64,000 nucleotides of DNA from Planctomycetota bacterium (GCA_021776825.1 JAJFFG010000008.1:21313-85312); one strand, 5' to 3'; numbered from the stretch's first letter, positions 53,213-62,247 are shown. Notes: generated from the sequence alone by a model not told the origin. Program-made: numbers and translations.

Positions 53213-53652
53213 GCGATGTCCTTGGTGTGCGTGACGGCGTGGCCGGTGCACGGCACGTAGCCGCACGCGACGTAGAACAACGATGCATCTCCGACGGGTG
53301 CTCGTACCCGGAGCGTGTCGAAGTGACCAGCCGCTGCGGCCTCGACCGCCGACACGAGACGCCGAGCGGTCCCCGATCGTCGCGCCGCGGGATCGATGAA
53401 CAGCCGCCGCACGCGCCCGGTCCGGGGAGCGTCGGTGAACGGATCGATGTTCAGACCGCAGACGCCGACGACGCGATCACCGGCGCGCGCCACGAACAAC
53501 GCCTCGCCGGGCGCGGAGAACCGGTTCGTCCCAGCGGTCCAGTCGTCGACCAACCGCCGAATGTGGCCGTGCCCCTCGGCGGAGGACGCGTCCGCAAGCT
53601 CAGCTAACAGGCCGGGCACGTCGTCATCGATGCGGCTGATCTCGACGTCCAT
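53209..53652 (-). CDS. GNAT-family N-acetyltransferase
   Basis: 147 residues from the ATG at 53652. GNAT core: ALFVARAGDRVVGVCGLNID, the acetyl-CoA pyrophosphate-loop VRRLFIDPAARRSGTARRLV, then HFDTLRVRAPVGDASLFYVA and CGYVPCTGHAVTHTKDIA. The R-S-G-T-A loop has a shifted form of Q-x-x-G-x-G/A. Substrate unknown; small-molecule or protein acetylation. The longer frame up to 54663 is a shadow of the gene on the other strand. Convergent overlap of 4 bp with the upstream membrane protein gene. Confidence 0.88.
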   Translation of the reverse strand: MDVEISRIDDDVPGLLAELADASSAEGHGHIRRLVDDWTAGTNRFSAPGEALFVARAGDRVVGVCGLNIDPFTDAPRTGRVRRLFIDPAARRSGTARRLVSAVEAAAAGHFDTLRVRAPVGDASLFYVACGYVPCTGHAVTHTKDIA

Positions 53653-53694
53653 CGCGAGCGCAAGGCTACCCCGGCCCGACCGCACTCGGGGTGC

Positions 53695-53700
53695 TACGCT
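53695..53700 (+). promoter_or_regulatory. -10-like hexamer, leaderless start
   Basis: TACGCT, 6 nt, then the ATG at 53707; the same hexamer as both parD promoters. No TTGAC-type -35 at 17-18 bp. Confidence 0.5.
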
Positions 53701-53706
53701 GTCGAC

Positions 53707-55188
53707 ATGTCGGACGAACGGACTGGCCGCCGCCGTGGAGCGCGGATCGCGGCGCTCGCTGCGGCGCTGGCCGGAGTCGTCCTCGGACTTGGCTGGTGCG
53801 CCTCGCAGGTGGTGCTGACCCCGCCGTCTGCCACGCCGGACGAGGCCGCCATCGCTGGGGCCACCGACGGCGAGGTGCCCGTCGCCGGTACGCTCGGGGG
53901 CGAGGACGGACGTCGCCGACGACCGCGCGTCCGGCAGGGCAAGTCCGACGGCACGCCCTTCTCCGGCCGGGCCGACACGACGACGGGAACCGTGCCCACG
54001 CCTGGCTCGGAGAAGGAGGACAAGGGCGTCGCGCGGGAGCCCGACGCCGAGTCCGACGGAACGCACGTCGACGCGCGCAACGGCTACTCGGCGCAGGTCA
54101 TCCAGCCGCCCGGGATGAGTGGTGCCGGATTCGGATCGTCGGTCGCGATCGACGGTTCGGTGGCGGTGATCAGCGCGCCGCAGACGACGTTGGACCCGAA
54201 GCAGGGAAAGGGGCGCGGTCGCGTCTTCGTGTACGAGGCGCGCGACGGAACCTGGTACCCGACCGCAGTGCTCGAAGCCCCGAAGACGGGTAAGGGCATC
54301 TTCGGGCGCGGCGTCGCGGTCTCGAACGGTCGCATCGCCGTGACCGACGCCGGGACCAGTTCCACTCGCGCGGTCGTGCACTTCTTCGAGAAGAAGGAAG
54401 GTCAGTGGGGCTCCACGCAGCGCATGGTCCTCGAGACCGGCCGGTATGACTCGATCTCGATCGATCTCGACGACGATCTGCTCGTCGTCGGGACCGGCTA
54501 CGACGTCGACGTCTATCGCCGGCTCGTTCACGACTACCGGTTCCAGGAGCGGCTGCCGCGAGATGAGATGGACACGCTGCAGGGCTCGTCGTTCGCCGTG
54601 GACGGAGAGCGCATCGCGGTGTTCTCGAAGGAGGGCGGCGCGAACGGCCGCGGCGCGATCCACGTGTTCACGTCGTCGGTGGGTGCGTTCCAGCTAAGGG
54701 CCACGATCCAATCCGACGACGCTCGGCAAGGTCAGGACTTCGTCGGGACATCGCTGGCGATGTCGAGTGCGACTCTCGTCGTGGCGGGACAGCGAATCGA
54801 CCGCGGTGTCGTGGCGCTGGAGCGCGGCAAGGACGGCTGGGCGGCGACGTCGCAGATCGCCGTGCGGAAGGCCCTGAGTGCGCGTCACTCGGGGCGCAAC
54901 GTACTCGCGTTGGACGGCGACCTCATGGCCGCTGGCATGGTCGTCCGCACCAAGGAGAAGAGCGGCGGCGGTCTCTTCGTCGCGCGACGGAGAGGCAGCG
55001 CGTGGACGCAGGGCGTCGTGGACCCGCGCGCAGCGAAGGACGACGACCTTCGCGCCTGGATCGACGGCCCCTCGGTCGCTGTGTCCGGGAACACGGTGCT
55101 CGTCGGCGCCGTCGAGCGCATGGATCAGGGCCGCGCCGCGTTCCTCACGCTCGATGCCGACTTCCCCGGAGTGCGCGCCAAGGAGTGA
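53707..55188 (+). CDS. Membrane-anchored propeller-type (FG-GAP-like) protein
   Basis: 493 residues from the ATG at 53707. N-terminal membrane helix (IAALAAALAGVVLGLGWCAS), a charged Gly/Glu/Arg-rich linker of about 80 residues, then seven-blade-like units: FGSSVAIDGSVAVISAPQTT, GRGVAVSNGRIAVTDAGTSS, SISIDLDDDLLVVGTGYDVD, SFAVDGERIAVFSKEGGANG and GTSLAMSSATLVVAGQRIDR. These resemble FG-GAP blades without strong calcium loops. Likely a periplasmic or surface binding protein. TACGCT at 53695-53700 lies 6 nt before the start. Confidence 0.75.
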   Translation: MSDERTGRRRGARIAALAAALAGVVLGLGWCASQVVLTPPSATPDEAAIAGATDGEVPVAGTLGGEDGRRRRPRVRQGKSDGTPFSGRADTTTGTVPTPGSEKEDKGVAREPDAESDGTHVDARNGYSAQVIQPPGMSGAGFGSSVAIDGSVAVISAPQTTLDPKQGKGRGRVFVYEARDGTWYPTAVLEAPKTGKGIFGRGVAVSNGRIAVTDAGTSSTRAVVHFFEKKEGQWGSTQRMVLETGRYDSISIDLDDDLLVVGTGYDVDVYRRLVHDYRFQERLPRDEMDTLQGSSFAVDGERIAVFSKEGGANGRGAIHVFTSSVGAFQLRATIQSDDARQGQDFVGTSLAMSSATLVVAGQRIDRGVVALERGKDGWAATSQIAVRKALSARHSGRNVLALDGDLMAAGMVVRTKEKSGGGLFVARRRGSAWTQGVVDPRAAKDDDLRAWIDGPSVAVSGNTVLVGAVERMDQGRAAFLTLDADFPGVRAKE

Positions 55189-55239
55189 CGCGATCGACGT
55201 GAGTAAGCGCGGGGTCGCTCGTCTCGATGGCCCCCGACG

Positions 55240-55704
55240 TCAGTCGATCTCGATGGCAAAGTGGAGCGACGCCAACTGCATCCCGCACCGCTCGTAGAAC
55301 GCGTGCGCGCGCTCGCGCTCAGGACCCGAGTCGAGATCGACGCGCGAGCAGCCGAGCTCTCGCGCGTGCCAGCAGACCCAGTCGAGCAGCGCCTTCCCGT
55401 GACCGCGTGAGCGGTAGGCCTCGTCCGTGACGAGGTCGTCGACGTACACGTAGTGGCCGCGCGAGAGCATGTCGAGCTCGCGGAAGCCCGCGACGGCCCG
55501 GACCACGCCATCCTCTTCGAGGAGCGCCAGTCGGTAGCTCTGCGTGGCCCGCAGGCTCTGGATGAGCGGCACGAAACGGTCCGGCGCGATGTGCGTCCGC
55601 AGCTGCAGCATCACGTCGCGGCAGCGTTCAATGTCGCTTGTCGAGAGTGCCAGGCGGATCTCGGTCGTTCCGCGCTCGCTGGCCACGCTGTCGTTTGCTC
55701 CCAT
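55240..55704 (-). CDS. GNAT-family N-acetyltransferase
   Basis: 154 residues from the ATG at 55704 (MGANDSVASERGTTEIRLAL); an adjacent ATG at 55707 is the alternative. GGGGAGG is spaced better for the second ATG. GNAT core: LRATQSYRLALLEEDGVVRA, VAGFRELDMLSRGHYVYVDD, LVTDEAYRSRGHGKALLDWV and RVDLDSGPERERAHAFYERC with the R-S-R-G-H-G-K-A acetyl-CoA loop. Substrate unknown. The start region diverges from the asparaginase-like gene across three tandem 13-bp repeats. Confidence 0.9.
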   Translation of the reverse strand: MGANDSVASERGTTEIRLALSTSDIERCRDVMLQLRTHIAPDRFVPLIQSLRATQSYRLALLEEDGVVRAVAGFRELDMLSRGHYVYVDDLVTDEAYRSRGHGKALLDWVCWHARELGCSRVDLDSGPERERAHAFYERCGMQLASLHFAIEID

Positions 55705-55730
55705 CATGCGCCTCCCCAGGACGCAGCCAG

Positions 55731-55769
55731 CATACGGGCCGGGCATACGGGCCGGGCATACGTCCCGGG
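55731..55769. repeat. Three tandem 13-bp units in a divergent promoter region
   Basis: catacgggccggg twice (55731-55743, 55744-55756) and catacgtcccggg (55757-55769). It lies between the GNAT and asparaginase-like start codons, so it could carry regulator sites for both genes. Confidence 0.8.
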
Positions 55770-55777
55770 CACGACGA

Positions 55778-55783
55778 TAGGCT
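55778..55783 (+). promoter_or_regulatory. -10-like hexamer, leaderless start
   Basis: TAGGCT, 7 nt, then the ATG at 55791. The repeat at 55731-55769 lies directly upstream. Confidence 0.45.
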
Positions 55784-55790
55784 CTCCCTC

Positions 55791-56795
55791 ATGCCCCGCA
55801 TCTCTCGTCGTGACCTCCTCGCCGCCGGTGTCGCGGCGGGAGCCGCCGCCGCACTTCCGCGCCAGCTCGCCCGCGCTGCGCCCCCGGGGGTGCCGATCTC
55901 GGTCTCCTCCGGCAACGGCCTGCGGGCCGTGGCGAAGGCGTGCGAGCGCGTCGCCGCGGGGGACCGCCCCGTCCACGCCGCCGTCGAGGGCGTCAGCATC
56001 AACGAAGCCGACCCCGAGGACACGACGGTCGGCTACGGCGGGCTGCCGAACGAAGAGGGCGTGATGGAGCTCGACGCGTGCGTCATGGACGGCACGCGCG
56101 GGCTGGGCGGCTCGGTCGGCGGCATCCGCAACATCATGCATCCGTCGCAGGTGGCCCTGCGCGTCATGGAGCGCACGGATCACGCGATGCTCGTCGGACA
56201 CGGCGCGTACCGATTCGCGCGGGCGCATGGCTTCCCGCATCAGGACCTCCTCACTGAGAAGGCGCGCGAGCGCTGGCTGAGTTGGAAGGAGGGTCTGAGC
56301 GACCGCGACGACTGGCTACCGCCGGAGAACAAGGAGGGCGGCACGATCACTTGCCTCACGCGCGCCGTCGACGGCCGGATGGGCGGCAGCACGACGACGA
56401 GCGGGCTCGCGTTCAAACTGCCCGGACGGATCGGCGATAGTCCCGTCATCGGCGCGGGCCTCTACGTCGACGACACCGCGGGTGCCGCCGGCGCGACCGG
56501 ACGCGGCGAGGCCTGCATCCTGACCTGCGCGTCGTTCCTCGCCGTCGAGGAGATGCGCCGCGGCGCCGCCCCCACCGACGCGGCCCTCGCTGCGTGCAAG
56601 CGGATCGCGGACCGGACGCGTGAGAAGCGGCTGCGCGACGACGACGGACGCCCCGCGTTCAACGTGCAGATCTACTGCCTGCGCAAGGACGGCACCCACG
56701 GCGCAGCCGCGATCTGGAGCGGCGGGAAGTACGCGGTCCAAGACGCCGACGGCGCTCGCAAGATCGAGATCGCACACCTGTTCGAGCGCACGTGA
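55791..56795 (+). CDS. Tat-exported N4-(beta-N-acetylglucosaminyl)-L-asparaginase-family Ntn-hydrolase
   Basis: 334 residues from the ATG at 55791. Twin-arginine signal ISRRDLLAAGVAAGAAAALP. The Ntn-hydrolase (asparaginase 2) core: GLRAVAKACERVAAGDRPVH, GVSINEADPEDTTVGYGGLP, GVMELDACVMDGTRGLGGSV and GGIRNIMHPSQVALRVM. The chain self-cleaves before a Thr; here Thr 185 in GGTITCLTRAVDG is the likely nucleophile, where family members usually read HDTIG. C-terminal RIGDSPVIGAGLYVDDTAGA and ATGRGEACI match the glycosylasparaginase signature. It removes the sugar-linked Asn amide or related beta-aspartyl amides in the periplasm. TAGGCT lies 7 nt before the start. Confidence 0.88.
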   Translation: MPRISRRDLLAAGVAAGAAAALPRQLARAAPPGVPISVSSGNGLRAVAKACERVAAGDRPVHAAVEGVSINEADPEDTTVGYGGLPNEEGVMELDACVMDGTRGLGGSVGGIRNIMHPSQVALRVMERTDHAMLVGHGAYRFARAHGFPHQDLLTEKARERWLSWKEGLSDRDDWLPPENKEGGTITCLTRAVDGRMGGSTTTSGLAFKLPGRIGDSPVIGAGLYVDDTAGAAGATGRGEACILTCASFLAVEEMRRGAAPTDAALAACKRIADRTREKRLRDDDGRPAFNVQIYCLRKDGTHGAAAIWSGGKYAVQDADGARKIEIAHLFERT

Positions 56796-56820
56796 CCCCG
56801 AGGCATCCGCGATCTACGCG

Positions 56821-59736
56821 CTACGCGCTGAGCACGCGGGAGAGGACCTCCTCGAGGTCCTTCCCGCGCACCGGCTTGGCGACGTAGTCGTCCATCCCCG
56901 AGTCGAGGCAGCGCTGGCGGTAGCCCGCTGTCGCGTGCGCCGTCATCGCGACGATCGGGACACGGCGGCCGCTCTGCTTCTCGAGCTCGCGGAGCCGCGT
57001 GGTGGCCTCGAAGCCGTCCATGCCGGGCATCTGCACGTCCATCAGCACCACGTCGTACGACGCCCGCCCGACGGCAGTGACGGCGTGAAGTCCGCTCTCG
57101 GCGACGTCCACGACATAGCCCAATCGCTCGAGCATGCGCTGCGCGACCATCTGATTGAGAGCGTTGTCCTCGACGAGCAGTACGCGCGTCGATGGCGTCG
57201 CTTCGGCCGCCGGTGGCTCGGGTACCTCGGGCGCGTTCACGACATCGGCTGCCGGGGCGTGCTCCGCTGAACCAGCCGCGGCCTCCAGCCCGCGCAGGCG
57301 CACCATGGCGGCAGCAATCGAGCGTCGTAGCGCGCCGTGGAGAACGGGCTTCGTCAGGTACGAGTGGATGCCCGACTCGCGACACCGCTCCACCGCGGCC
57401 GCGGCGGACGCACTCGAGAGCATCATCACGACAGGCCGCTCGTCGCCGAACCGGCGTCGCAGAGCTTGCGCGACCTCGAAGCCGTCCATACCGGGCATCA
57501 TTTGGTCGAGCAGAACCAGGTCGTACGGCGAGCCGGACTCGTCGGCCGACTCGAGCGCGACCAACGCTGGCGGACCACCGTCGACGCACGTCACGTCCAG
57601 GTTCCAGCCGCGCAAGAGCGAGTCGAGGATGCGCCGATTCGTCTCGTTGTCGTCGACGACGAGCACGCGCAGACCGGCCAGAACCTCTCCCTCGTCCGCC
57701 GGAATGACCGGGTTCTCACAGATCCCGAATCGCACCGTGAAGCTGAACGTGCTGCCCTTGCCCGGCTGACTCTCCAGCCAGATCCGACCCTGCATCAGCC
57801 GGACGAGCTGGGTCGAGATCGAGAGCCCGAGTCCGGTACCGCCGTGCAGTCGGGTCACGGAGCCGTCCGCCTGCGCGAACGCCTCGAAGATCAGGTCCTT
57901 CTTCTCCTCGGGCACGCCGACGCCGGTGTCCCGGACAGCCACGTGCAGGACGACGTGTTCCTCGGTCCGCTCCTGGCAATCGACGGTGACGGACACCTCA
58001 CCCTGCGACGTGAACTTCAACGCGTTGCCGACGAGGTTGATGATCACCTGCCGAAGGCGACCGGCGTCGCCGACGACCCAGGGCGGCACGTCGGGACGCA
58101 CGTCGAGGACGAGCTCCAGGCCCTTCTGATCCGCCACGTGAGCGAGCGGTCGGAGCGTCATCCCGACGATGTGGCGGACCTCGAAATCCTCTTCGTACAG
58201 GTCGAGCTTCCCCGCCTCGATCTTCGAGAAGTCGAGCACATCGTTGATCACGCTCAAGAGCAGATCCGCCGACGTCTTCGTGGTCTCCAGCAGGTCGCGT
58301 TGCTCCGCGTTGAGTTCCGTTCCAAGTACGAGTTCCGTCGTGCCGATCACGCCGTTGAGCGGCGTCCGCAGCTCGTGACTCATGTTGGCTAGGAACTCGC
58401 TCTTCAGCCGCGCACCGGTCTCGGCCTTCTCGCGCGCCTCGACGAGCTCGGCCTCGACCTCGGTACGGCGCTCGATCTCTACCTCGAGCGTCGTATTCTC
58501 CTGCGAGAGAGACTGCGCGCGGTTCTCGAGCTGCTCGGTGGCACCCTCGAGGCTCTCCGCCATCACGTTGAAGCACGTGCCGAGCTGACTCAGCTCATCG
58601 CTTCCGCCGACCTTCACGCGGTGACCGAGTTCGCCTTCACTCATGCCGACGACGGCCGTGGTTAGGTGTCGCAGGCGGCGCGTCTGCGACAACGCGAGGA
58701 ACCCGAGCAGGAGCAACGTGACGAGGGTTGCGGCGGCGGACGCCACGAAGATCTCGGAACGCAGCGTGTGCACAGCGGCGAAGGCCTCATCGGACGCGCG
58801 CTCCGACATCACCATCCAGCCCAGCCCTTTGTACGCGCCGAACCCCTGGGATCGAGCGACCGCGACCAGCATGGCCGCGCCGGTGACCGGGTCGTCGCGC
58901 TCCACAGTGACCGCGCTCTTGCCCGGTGGGAATGCCACCTGTGCCAGGTACTCCATGCCTGGCTCGAGCGGTTCCACGTCGCGGGACGTCATATGGACGA
59001 TGCGTCCGTCGATGGTGAACAGCGCGTGGGCCGTACCGGAGCCGTCGACCGCGGCGCGCTCGTCCATCAGGGCGATGATCTCCGCGATGTCGAGCACGGC
59101 CTTCAGGACGCCTGCGAAGCGTCCAGACGAGTCCTCGACGCGCAGACAGAGTTCCGTCGAAAACACGCCTGCGCTGTCGTCGAACGCGACGTCGCCGACG
59201 AACACGCCGTCGCGGCGGGCGTTCGTCCACCACGACTCGTCACTCTGCCGGAAGTCCGACGTGCGGTGGGTTTGCGCGACGTTCGCCCCGAAGCGGTTCG
59301 TGACGAACACCTCGCCGAAGACCGCGTGGCCGAGCTCGGCTTCGTACTCGGCGAGGCGGGCGCGGAGGTCGGTCGCGAGTTCGTTCCCCTGGAGCTCGCG
59401 CATCAGCGGCAGCGGCTCGTCGACGGTGGCTGCGCGCCACGCCGCGTCCGCGGCGTCGATGGACGCCTCAGGATCCTCGCGCGTCTCAAACTCCGCGTTG
59501 GACTCGGTCAGCGTCGTCTGGACCAGGGGGTGGCGCGTGAAGCTGCGCCACTCGAGCAGCCGCGCCACGAGATCGCGATCGATCTCGTCCATCAGCGCCG
59601 CCGCCCGCGCCTCGGACGCCGTCTCGATCGTCTGACGCAGGCTCGCCTGGCCCTGCGTCGTCGCGTGGAAACCAAGGGCCCAGATCAGGAGAACGGGGAC
59701 GGCGGCCCCCAACGCCAGCTTGGTCGCGATCTTCAT
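56821..59736 (-). CDS. Hybrid sensor histidine kinase with two receiver domains
   Basis: 971 residues from the ATG at 59736. N-terminal membrane segment, periplasmic cache-type sensor (about 30-310; FVTNRFGANVAQTHRTSDFR and WWTNARRDGVFVGDVAFDDS), a second membrane helix (ASAAATLVTLLLLGFLALSQ), HAMP, coiled coil, H-box ANMSHELRTPLNGVIGTTEL near residue 450, ATPase N/G boxes, then two receivers: VLVVDDNETNRRILDSLLRG with LLDQMMPGMDGF near 742 and VLLVEDNALNQMVAQRMLER with VLMDVQMPGMDGF near 900. It senses an outer small molecule or stress and passes phosphate internally and perhaps to a phosphotransfer protein elsewhere. No Hpt gene is nearby. Confidence 0.93.
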   Translation of the reverse strand: MKIATKLALGAAVPVLLIWALGFHATTQGQASLRQTIETASEARAAALMDEIDRDLVARLLEWRSFTRHPLVQTTLTESNAEFETREDPEASIDAADAAWRAATVDEPLPLMRELQGNELATDLRARLAEYEAELGHAVFGEVFVTNRFGANVAQTHRTSDFRQSDESWWTNARRDGVFVGDVAFDDSAGVFSTELCLRVEDSSGRFAGVLKAVLDIAEIIALMDERAAVDGSGTAHALFTIDGRIVHMTSRDVEPLEPGMEYLAQVAFPPGKSAVTVERDDPVTGAAMLVAVARSQGFGAYKGLGWMVMSERASDEAFAAVHTLRSEIFVASAAATLVTLLLLGFLALSQTRRLRHLTTAVVGMSEGELGHRVKVGGSDELSQLGTCFNVMAESLEGATEQLENRAQSLSQENTTLEVEIERRTEVEAELVEAREKAETGARLKSEFLANMSHELRTPLNGVIGTTELVLGTELNAEQRDLLETTKTSADLLLSVINDVLDFSKIEAGKLDLYEEDFEVRHIVGMTLRPLAHVADQKGLELVLDVRPDVPPWVVGDAGRLRQVIINLVGNALKFTSQGEVSVTVDCQERTEEHVVLHVAVRDTGVGVPEEKKDLIFEAFAQADGSVTRLHGGTGLGLSISTQLVRLMQGRIWLESQPGKGSTFSFTVRFGICENPVIPADEGEVLAGLRVLVVDDNETNRRILDSLLRGWNLDVTCVDGGPPALVALESADESGSPYDLVLLDQMMPGMDGFEVAQALRRRFGDERPVVMMLSSASAAAAVERCRESGIHSYLTKPVLHGALRRSIAAAMVRLRGLEAAAGSAEHAPAADVVNAPEVPEPPAAEATPSTRVLLVEDNALNQMVAQRMLERLGYVVDVAESGLHAVTAVGRASYDVVLMDVQMPGMDGFEATTRLRELEKQSGRRVPIVAMTAHATAGYRQRCLDSGMDDYVAKPVRGKDLEEVLSRVLSA

Positions 59737-59783
59737 CCAGGTCGGCTCGCCATGAGATTAGCGACTGCTCACGCCGGACTCCC

Positions 59784-60326
59784 ATGTGGATCGTCGCGGA
59801 CGCGCGGATCCGACGTCGGCGGCGTCAGCGCGGTGGCCCCGATGCTTGGTCTCGCCCCACCTCGAGCAAACTACGCGATTACCCGATGCCGCTCTACGAC
59901 GGTGATCTGGAGGCCGGTGACGGAATGCCGGAGTCGGTCGGGCGTCTGGGCTTCCGGATGCGCGACCACGAGGGGCTCCTGCTGGCGTGCCCGGAGTACA
60001 ACAGCTCGATCACGCCACTCCTGAAGAACACGATCGACTGGCTGTCGCGTCCGGTCGACGGTGCCGCTCCGTTGGCCGCGTTCCGGGGGAAGGTCGCGGG
60101 CCTGCTCGCGGCCTCCCCAGGAGGGCTCGGCGGGTTGCGCGGGCTGGTCCACGTGCGCGCGATCCTCTCCGGGATCGGCGTGCACGTCATTCCGACGCAG
60201 GTCGCTGTGCCCAAGTCCCACGAGGCGTTCGACGACGACGGCGTGCGCGACGAGCGGCTCGCGGGGCGACTCGATGCCCTGGCCGCCGAGCTCGTCAGGA
60301 CGACCGCGCGGCTCGGCTCCGGCTAA
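59784..60326 (+). CDS. NAD(P)H-dependent FMN reductase family, N-terminus missing or degenerate
   Basis: 180 codons from ATG at 59784, or 146 from the internal ATG at 59886. From about residue 30 the sequence is the conserved flavodoxin-like reductase: LRDYPMPLYDGDLEAGDGMP, DHEGLLLACPEYNSSITPLL, KNTIDWLSRPVDG, FRGKVAGLLAASPGGLGGLR and GVHVIPTQVAVPKSHEAFDD. The family usually begins with a beta strand and G-S-L-R-x-x-S-x-N phosphate loop; here that part is replaced by Arg-rich residues. In the next frame CGSSRTRGSDVGGV appears upstream, suggesting a frameshift or decay. Probably a pseudogene or a crippled flavin-binding protein. Confidence 0.6.
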   Translation: MWIVADARIRRRRRQRGGPDAWSRPTSSKLRDYPMPLYDGDLEAGDGMPESVGRLGFRMRDHEGLLLACPEYNSSITPLLKNTIDWLSRPVDGAAPLAAFRGKVAGLLAASPGGLGGLRGLVHVRAILSGIGVHVIPTQVAVPKSHEAFDDDGVRDERLAGRLDALAAELVRTTARLGSG

Positions 60327-60344
60327 TCCGGCGTTCTCACCACC

Positions 60345-61760
60345 TCAACGCTCGTCCCACCAGTGCAGCCAGTCCGCGGGATCGTCGCCGAGGTCCTTGC
60401 AGGTCTGGAAGCGCAGCGCGTTGAGGATCGGCATCGGGCGTTCGGACTCTTCGCGGAGTCGGTCGATCAGCAGCGGGATCGTCTTCGGACTGTGAACTCG
60501 CTCCAGCAGCGTGACGATCTGCCAGTCCGCGGTCGTCCCCGCCCGCAAGAGCCCCAGCAGATGCGGCCCGACCTCCTGGCCCACGAGCCGATAGGCGCCG
60601 CACAGAGCCTCGGACGCGACATGTCCGTCGGACTCGTGCGCCGCAGCGCCAAGGAGTGACGACAGTGCCTCGCGCCGATACGAGCGTCCGAGAGCGAGAG
60701 CTGCACCCCGCCGTGCGCGGCGGCGTGGATCGGTCTTCAGGACGTCGGCCAGCACGGGAACCGCATCGTCTCCGAGAGCCTGCACGCCGCCCAATGCGGC
60801 GTACCAGTCGCCTTCCTCGTGGGTCCCCAGCAGTTCCCGGAGCAGCTCCGGCGCCTCGCTCGGGAGGAGGTGCGGGAGCCCCTCGATCAGTTCCTCGCGG
60901 TCGTCCTCGGTGACGCCGTCGGGGCGGGGCAGCGCGAGGGCAAGTCGCGTGAGCCGCGGCGACGTCTTCGCACGCTGCTCCGCCAGCCCGAGTTCAATCA
61001 GTTCCAGCTCGGCCCGTGCACGAAGTCCAAGCGGAGCGGATCGGTCTGCGCGCAGTCGTCGGAGCGCCGGCGCGAGCTCCGGAGAGTCGAGGAAGTCGGC
61101 GGCGTCGAACGCCTCGCGCCGCGTGAGGTCGTGGGTCCGGAAGAACCCCCGAGCGACATCGCGGTGACTCCCCGCGCTCACTTCGCCGGTGTCGAGGTCC
61201 ACGCGTCGGACCGCGCGCTCGATCGGCCACCCGACTCGGAGTCCCATCACCACCAACGAGCCGCCGTCGGCGGTGAGCCACGACGAGGCCACGAACCACT
61301 CCTCGTCCGCCGGGTTCGGCGTCGCGTCCCGCTCCTCGAACAACTCGTGTCCGGTGAGCGATGCCGAGACCTCCCCGTTCCGGTCGATGACGGTCACCTG
61401 TTCTCGGCCGCTGCGGCGACGCATGCGGTCGCCGAGCGCCACGAACCCCGCGCCATCGGGACGCACGCGCATCTCGAACGGCGCGAGGCGCAACTTGCCA
61501 CGAGCCAATTCCTGGTCGAGCGGGTCGGCTTCCAGCCGGCGCGCGTCCTTCGAGTTCCAGGCGGTCTCGCTCTGCACGTTCGGCAACGACGCCGCTCGAC
61601 GCAGGACTCGGAACTCGCCGAGAACGTGCATGAGCACGTACGTGCGTCCCGTCGCATCGGCCTCGCGCTGCAGCGTCGGCAGCACCGGGCGCAACGCCAG
61701 CGCCTCGGCGGCGGCGAGCAGGACGATGAGGAGCGCGAGGAGGAGTCGGGATCGAGGCAT
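60345..61760 (-). CDS. Membrane-anchored protein with C-terminal HEAT repeats
   Basis: 471 residues from the ATG at 61760 (MPRSRLLLALLIVLLAAAEA). N-terminal signal or anchor, then an alpha/beta region to about 230 containing TGRTYVLMHVLGEFRVLRRA and EWFVASSWLTADGGSLVVMG (a small propeller-like or sensory part), and HEAT-type helices to the end: LPHLLPSEAPELLRELLGTH, AVPVLADVLKTDPRRRARRG, AALALGRSYRREALSSLLGA and VGPHLLGLLRAGTTADWQIV. No enzyme motif. Fourth protein of this kind in the window. Confidence 0.65.
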   Translation of the reverse strand: MPRSRLLLALLIVLLAAAEALALRPVLPTLQREADATGRTYVLMHVLGEFRVLRRAASLPNVQSETAWNSKDARRLEADPLDQELARGKLRLAPFEMRVRPDGAGFVALGDRMRRRSGREQVTVIDRNGEVSASLTGHELFEERDATPNPADEEWFVASSWLTADGGSLVVMGLRVGWPIERAVRRVDLDTGEVSAGSHRDVARGFFRTHDLTRREAFDAADFLDSPELAPALRRLRADRSAPLGLRARAELELIELGLAEQRAKTSPRLTRLALALPRPDGVTEDDREELIEGLPHLLPSEAPELLRELLGTHEEGDWYAALGGVQALGDDAVPVLADVLKTDPRRRARRGAALALGRSYRREALSSLLGAAAHESDGHVASEALCGAYRLVGQEVGPHLLGLLRAGTTADWQIVTLLERVHSPKTIPLLIDRLREESERPMPILNALRFQTCKDLGDDPADWLHWWDER

Positions 61761-61859
61761 CCACCGAATGGACGTCCCGACACGACGGGACTTGCGGCAA
61801 CTCGGCGCTCTGGTCCGACGATCTCGGACGTGCCGACCGTCGGCCATCAAGCAGGGGGG

Positions 61860-61865
61860 TACACT
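61860..61865 (+). promoter_or_regulatory. -10-like hexamer upstream of the DksA-type gene
   Basis: TACACT, 9 nt, then ATG at 61875. Slightly longer than the 6-8 nt spacing in the other cases. Confidence 0.4.
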
Positions 61866-61874
61866 TCGCGCCGC

Positions 61875-62234
61875 ATGTCCGACACCGCTCCGCCGTTCGA
61901 TCCTGCCACCCGACTCGGTGAGCGCGAGCAGGAGGTGCTCGCGCAACTCAAGGCGATCGAAGCCGCGACCGAGCCGCCCTCGCTCGACGAGGAGATCGGG
62001 CGCCTCACTCGGATGGACGCCCTCCAGCAGCAGCAGATGGCTCTGCATGGTCGCCGGCGTCTCGAGATCCAGCTCGCGCGAGTTCGCGGCGCGTTCGCTC
62101 GCGTCACAGAGGGCACGTTCGGACAGTGCGCGATGTGCGCCCAGACGATCCCCGCAGCACGGCTGATGCACGTGCCGGAGACTCCGTTCTGCGTGCCGTG
62201 CCAGGAGCGACTCGAGGCCGAGGGACGCATCTGA
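61875..62234 (+). CDS. DksA/TraR-family zinc-finger regulator
   Basis: 119 residues from the ATG at 61875. N-terminal coiled-coil region (QEVLAQLKAIEAATEPPSLD; MDALQQQQMALHGRRRLEIQ) and C-terminal finger GQCAMCAQTIPAARL with the second pair FCVPCQERLEAEG, C-x2-C and C-x2-C as in DksA/TraR. The Asp of the DksA coiled-coil tip cannot be aligned with certainty. It binds RNA polymerase in the secondary channel in family members, to tune rRNA and stress genes. The following GNAT gene begins 26 bp after, same strand. Confidence 0.88.
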   Translation: MSDTAPPFDPATRLGEREQEVLAQLKAIEAATEPPSLDEEIGRLTRMDALQQQQMALHGRRRLEIQLARVRGAFARVTEGTFGQCAMCAQTIPAARLMHVPETPFCVPCQERLEAEGRI

Positions 62235-62247
62235 TCGAGGTCGTCTG

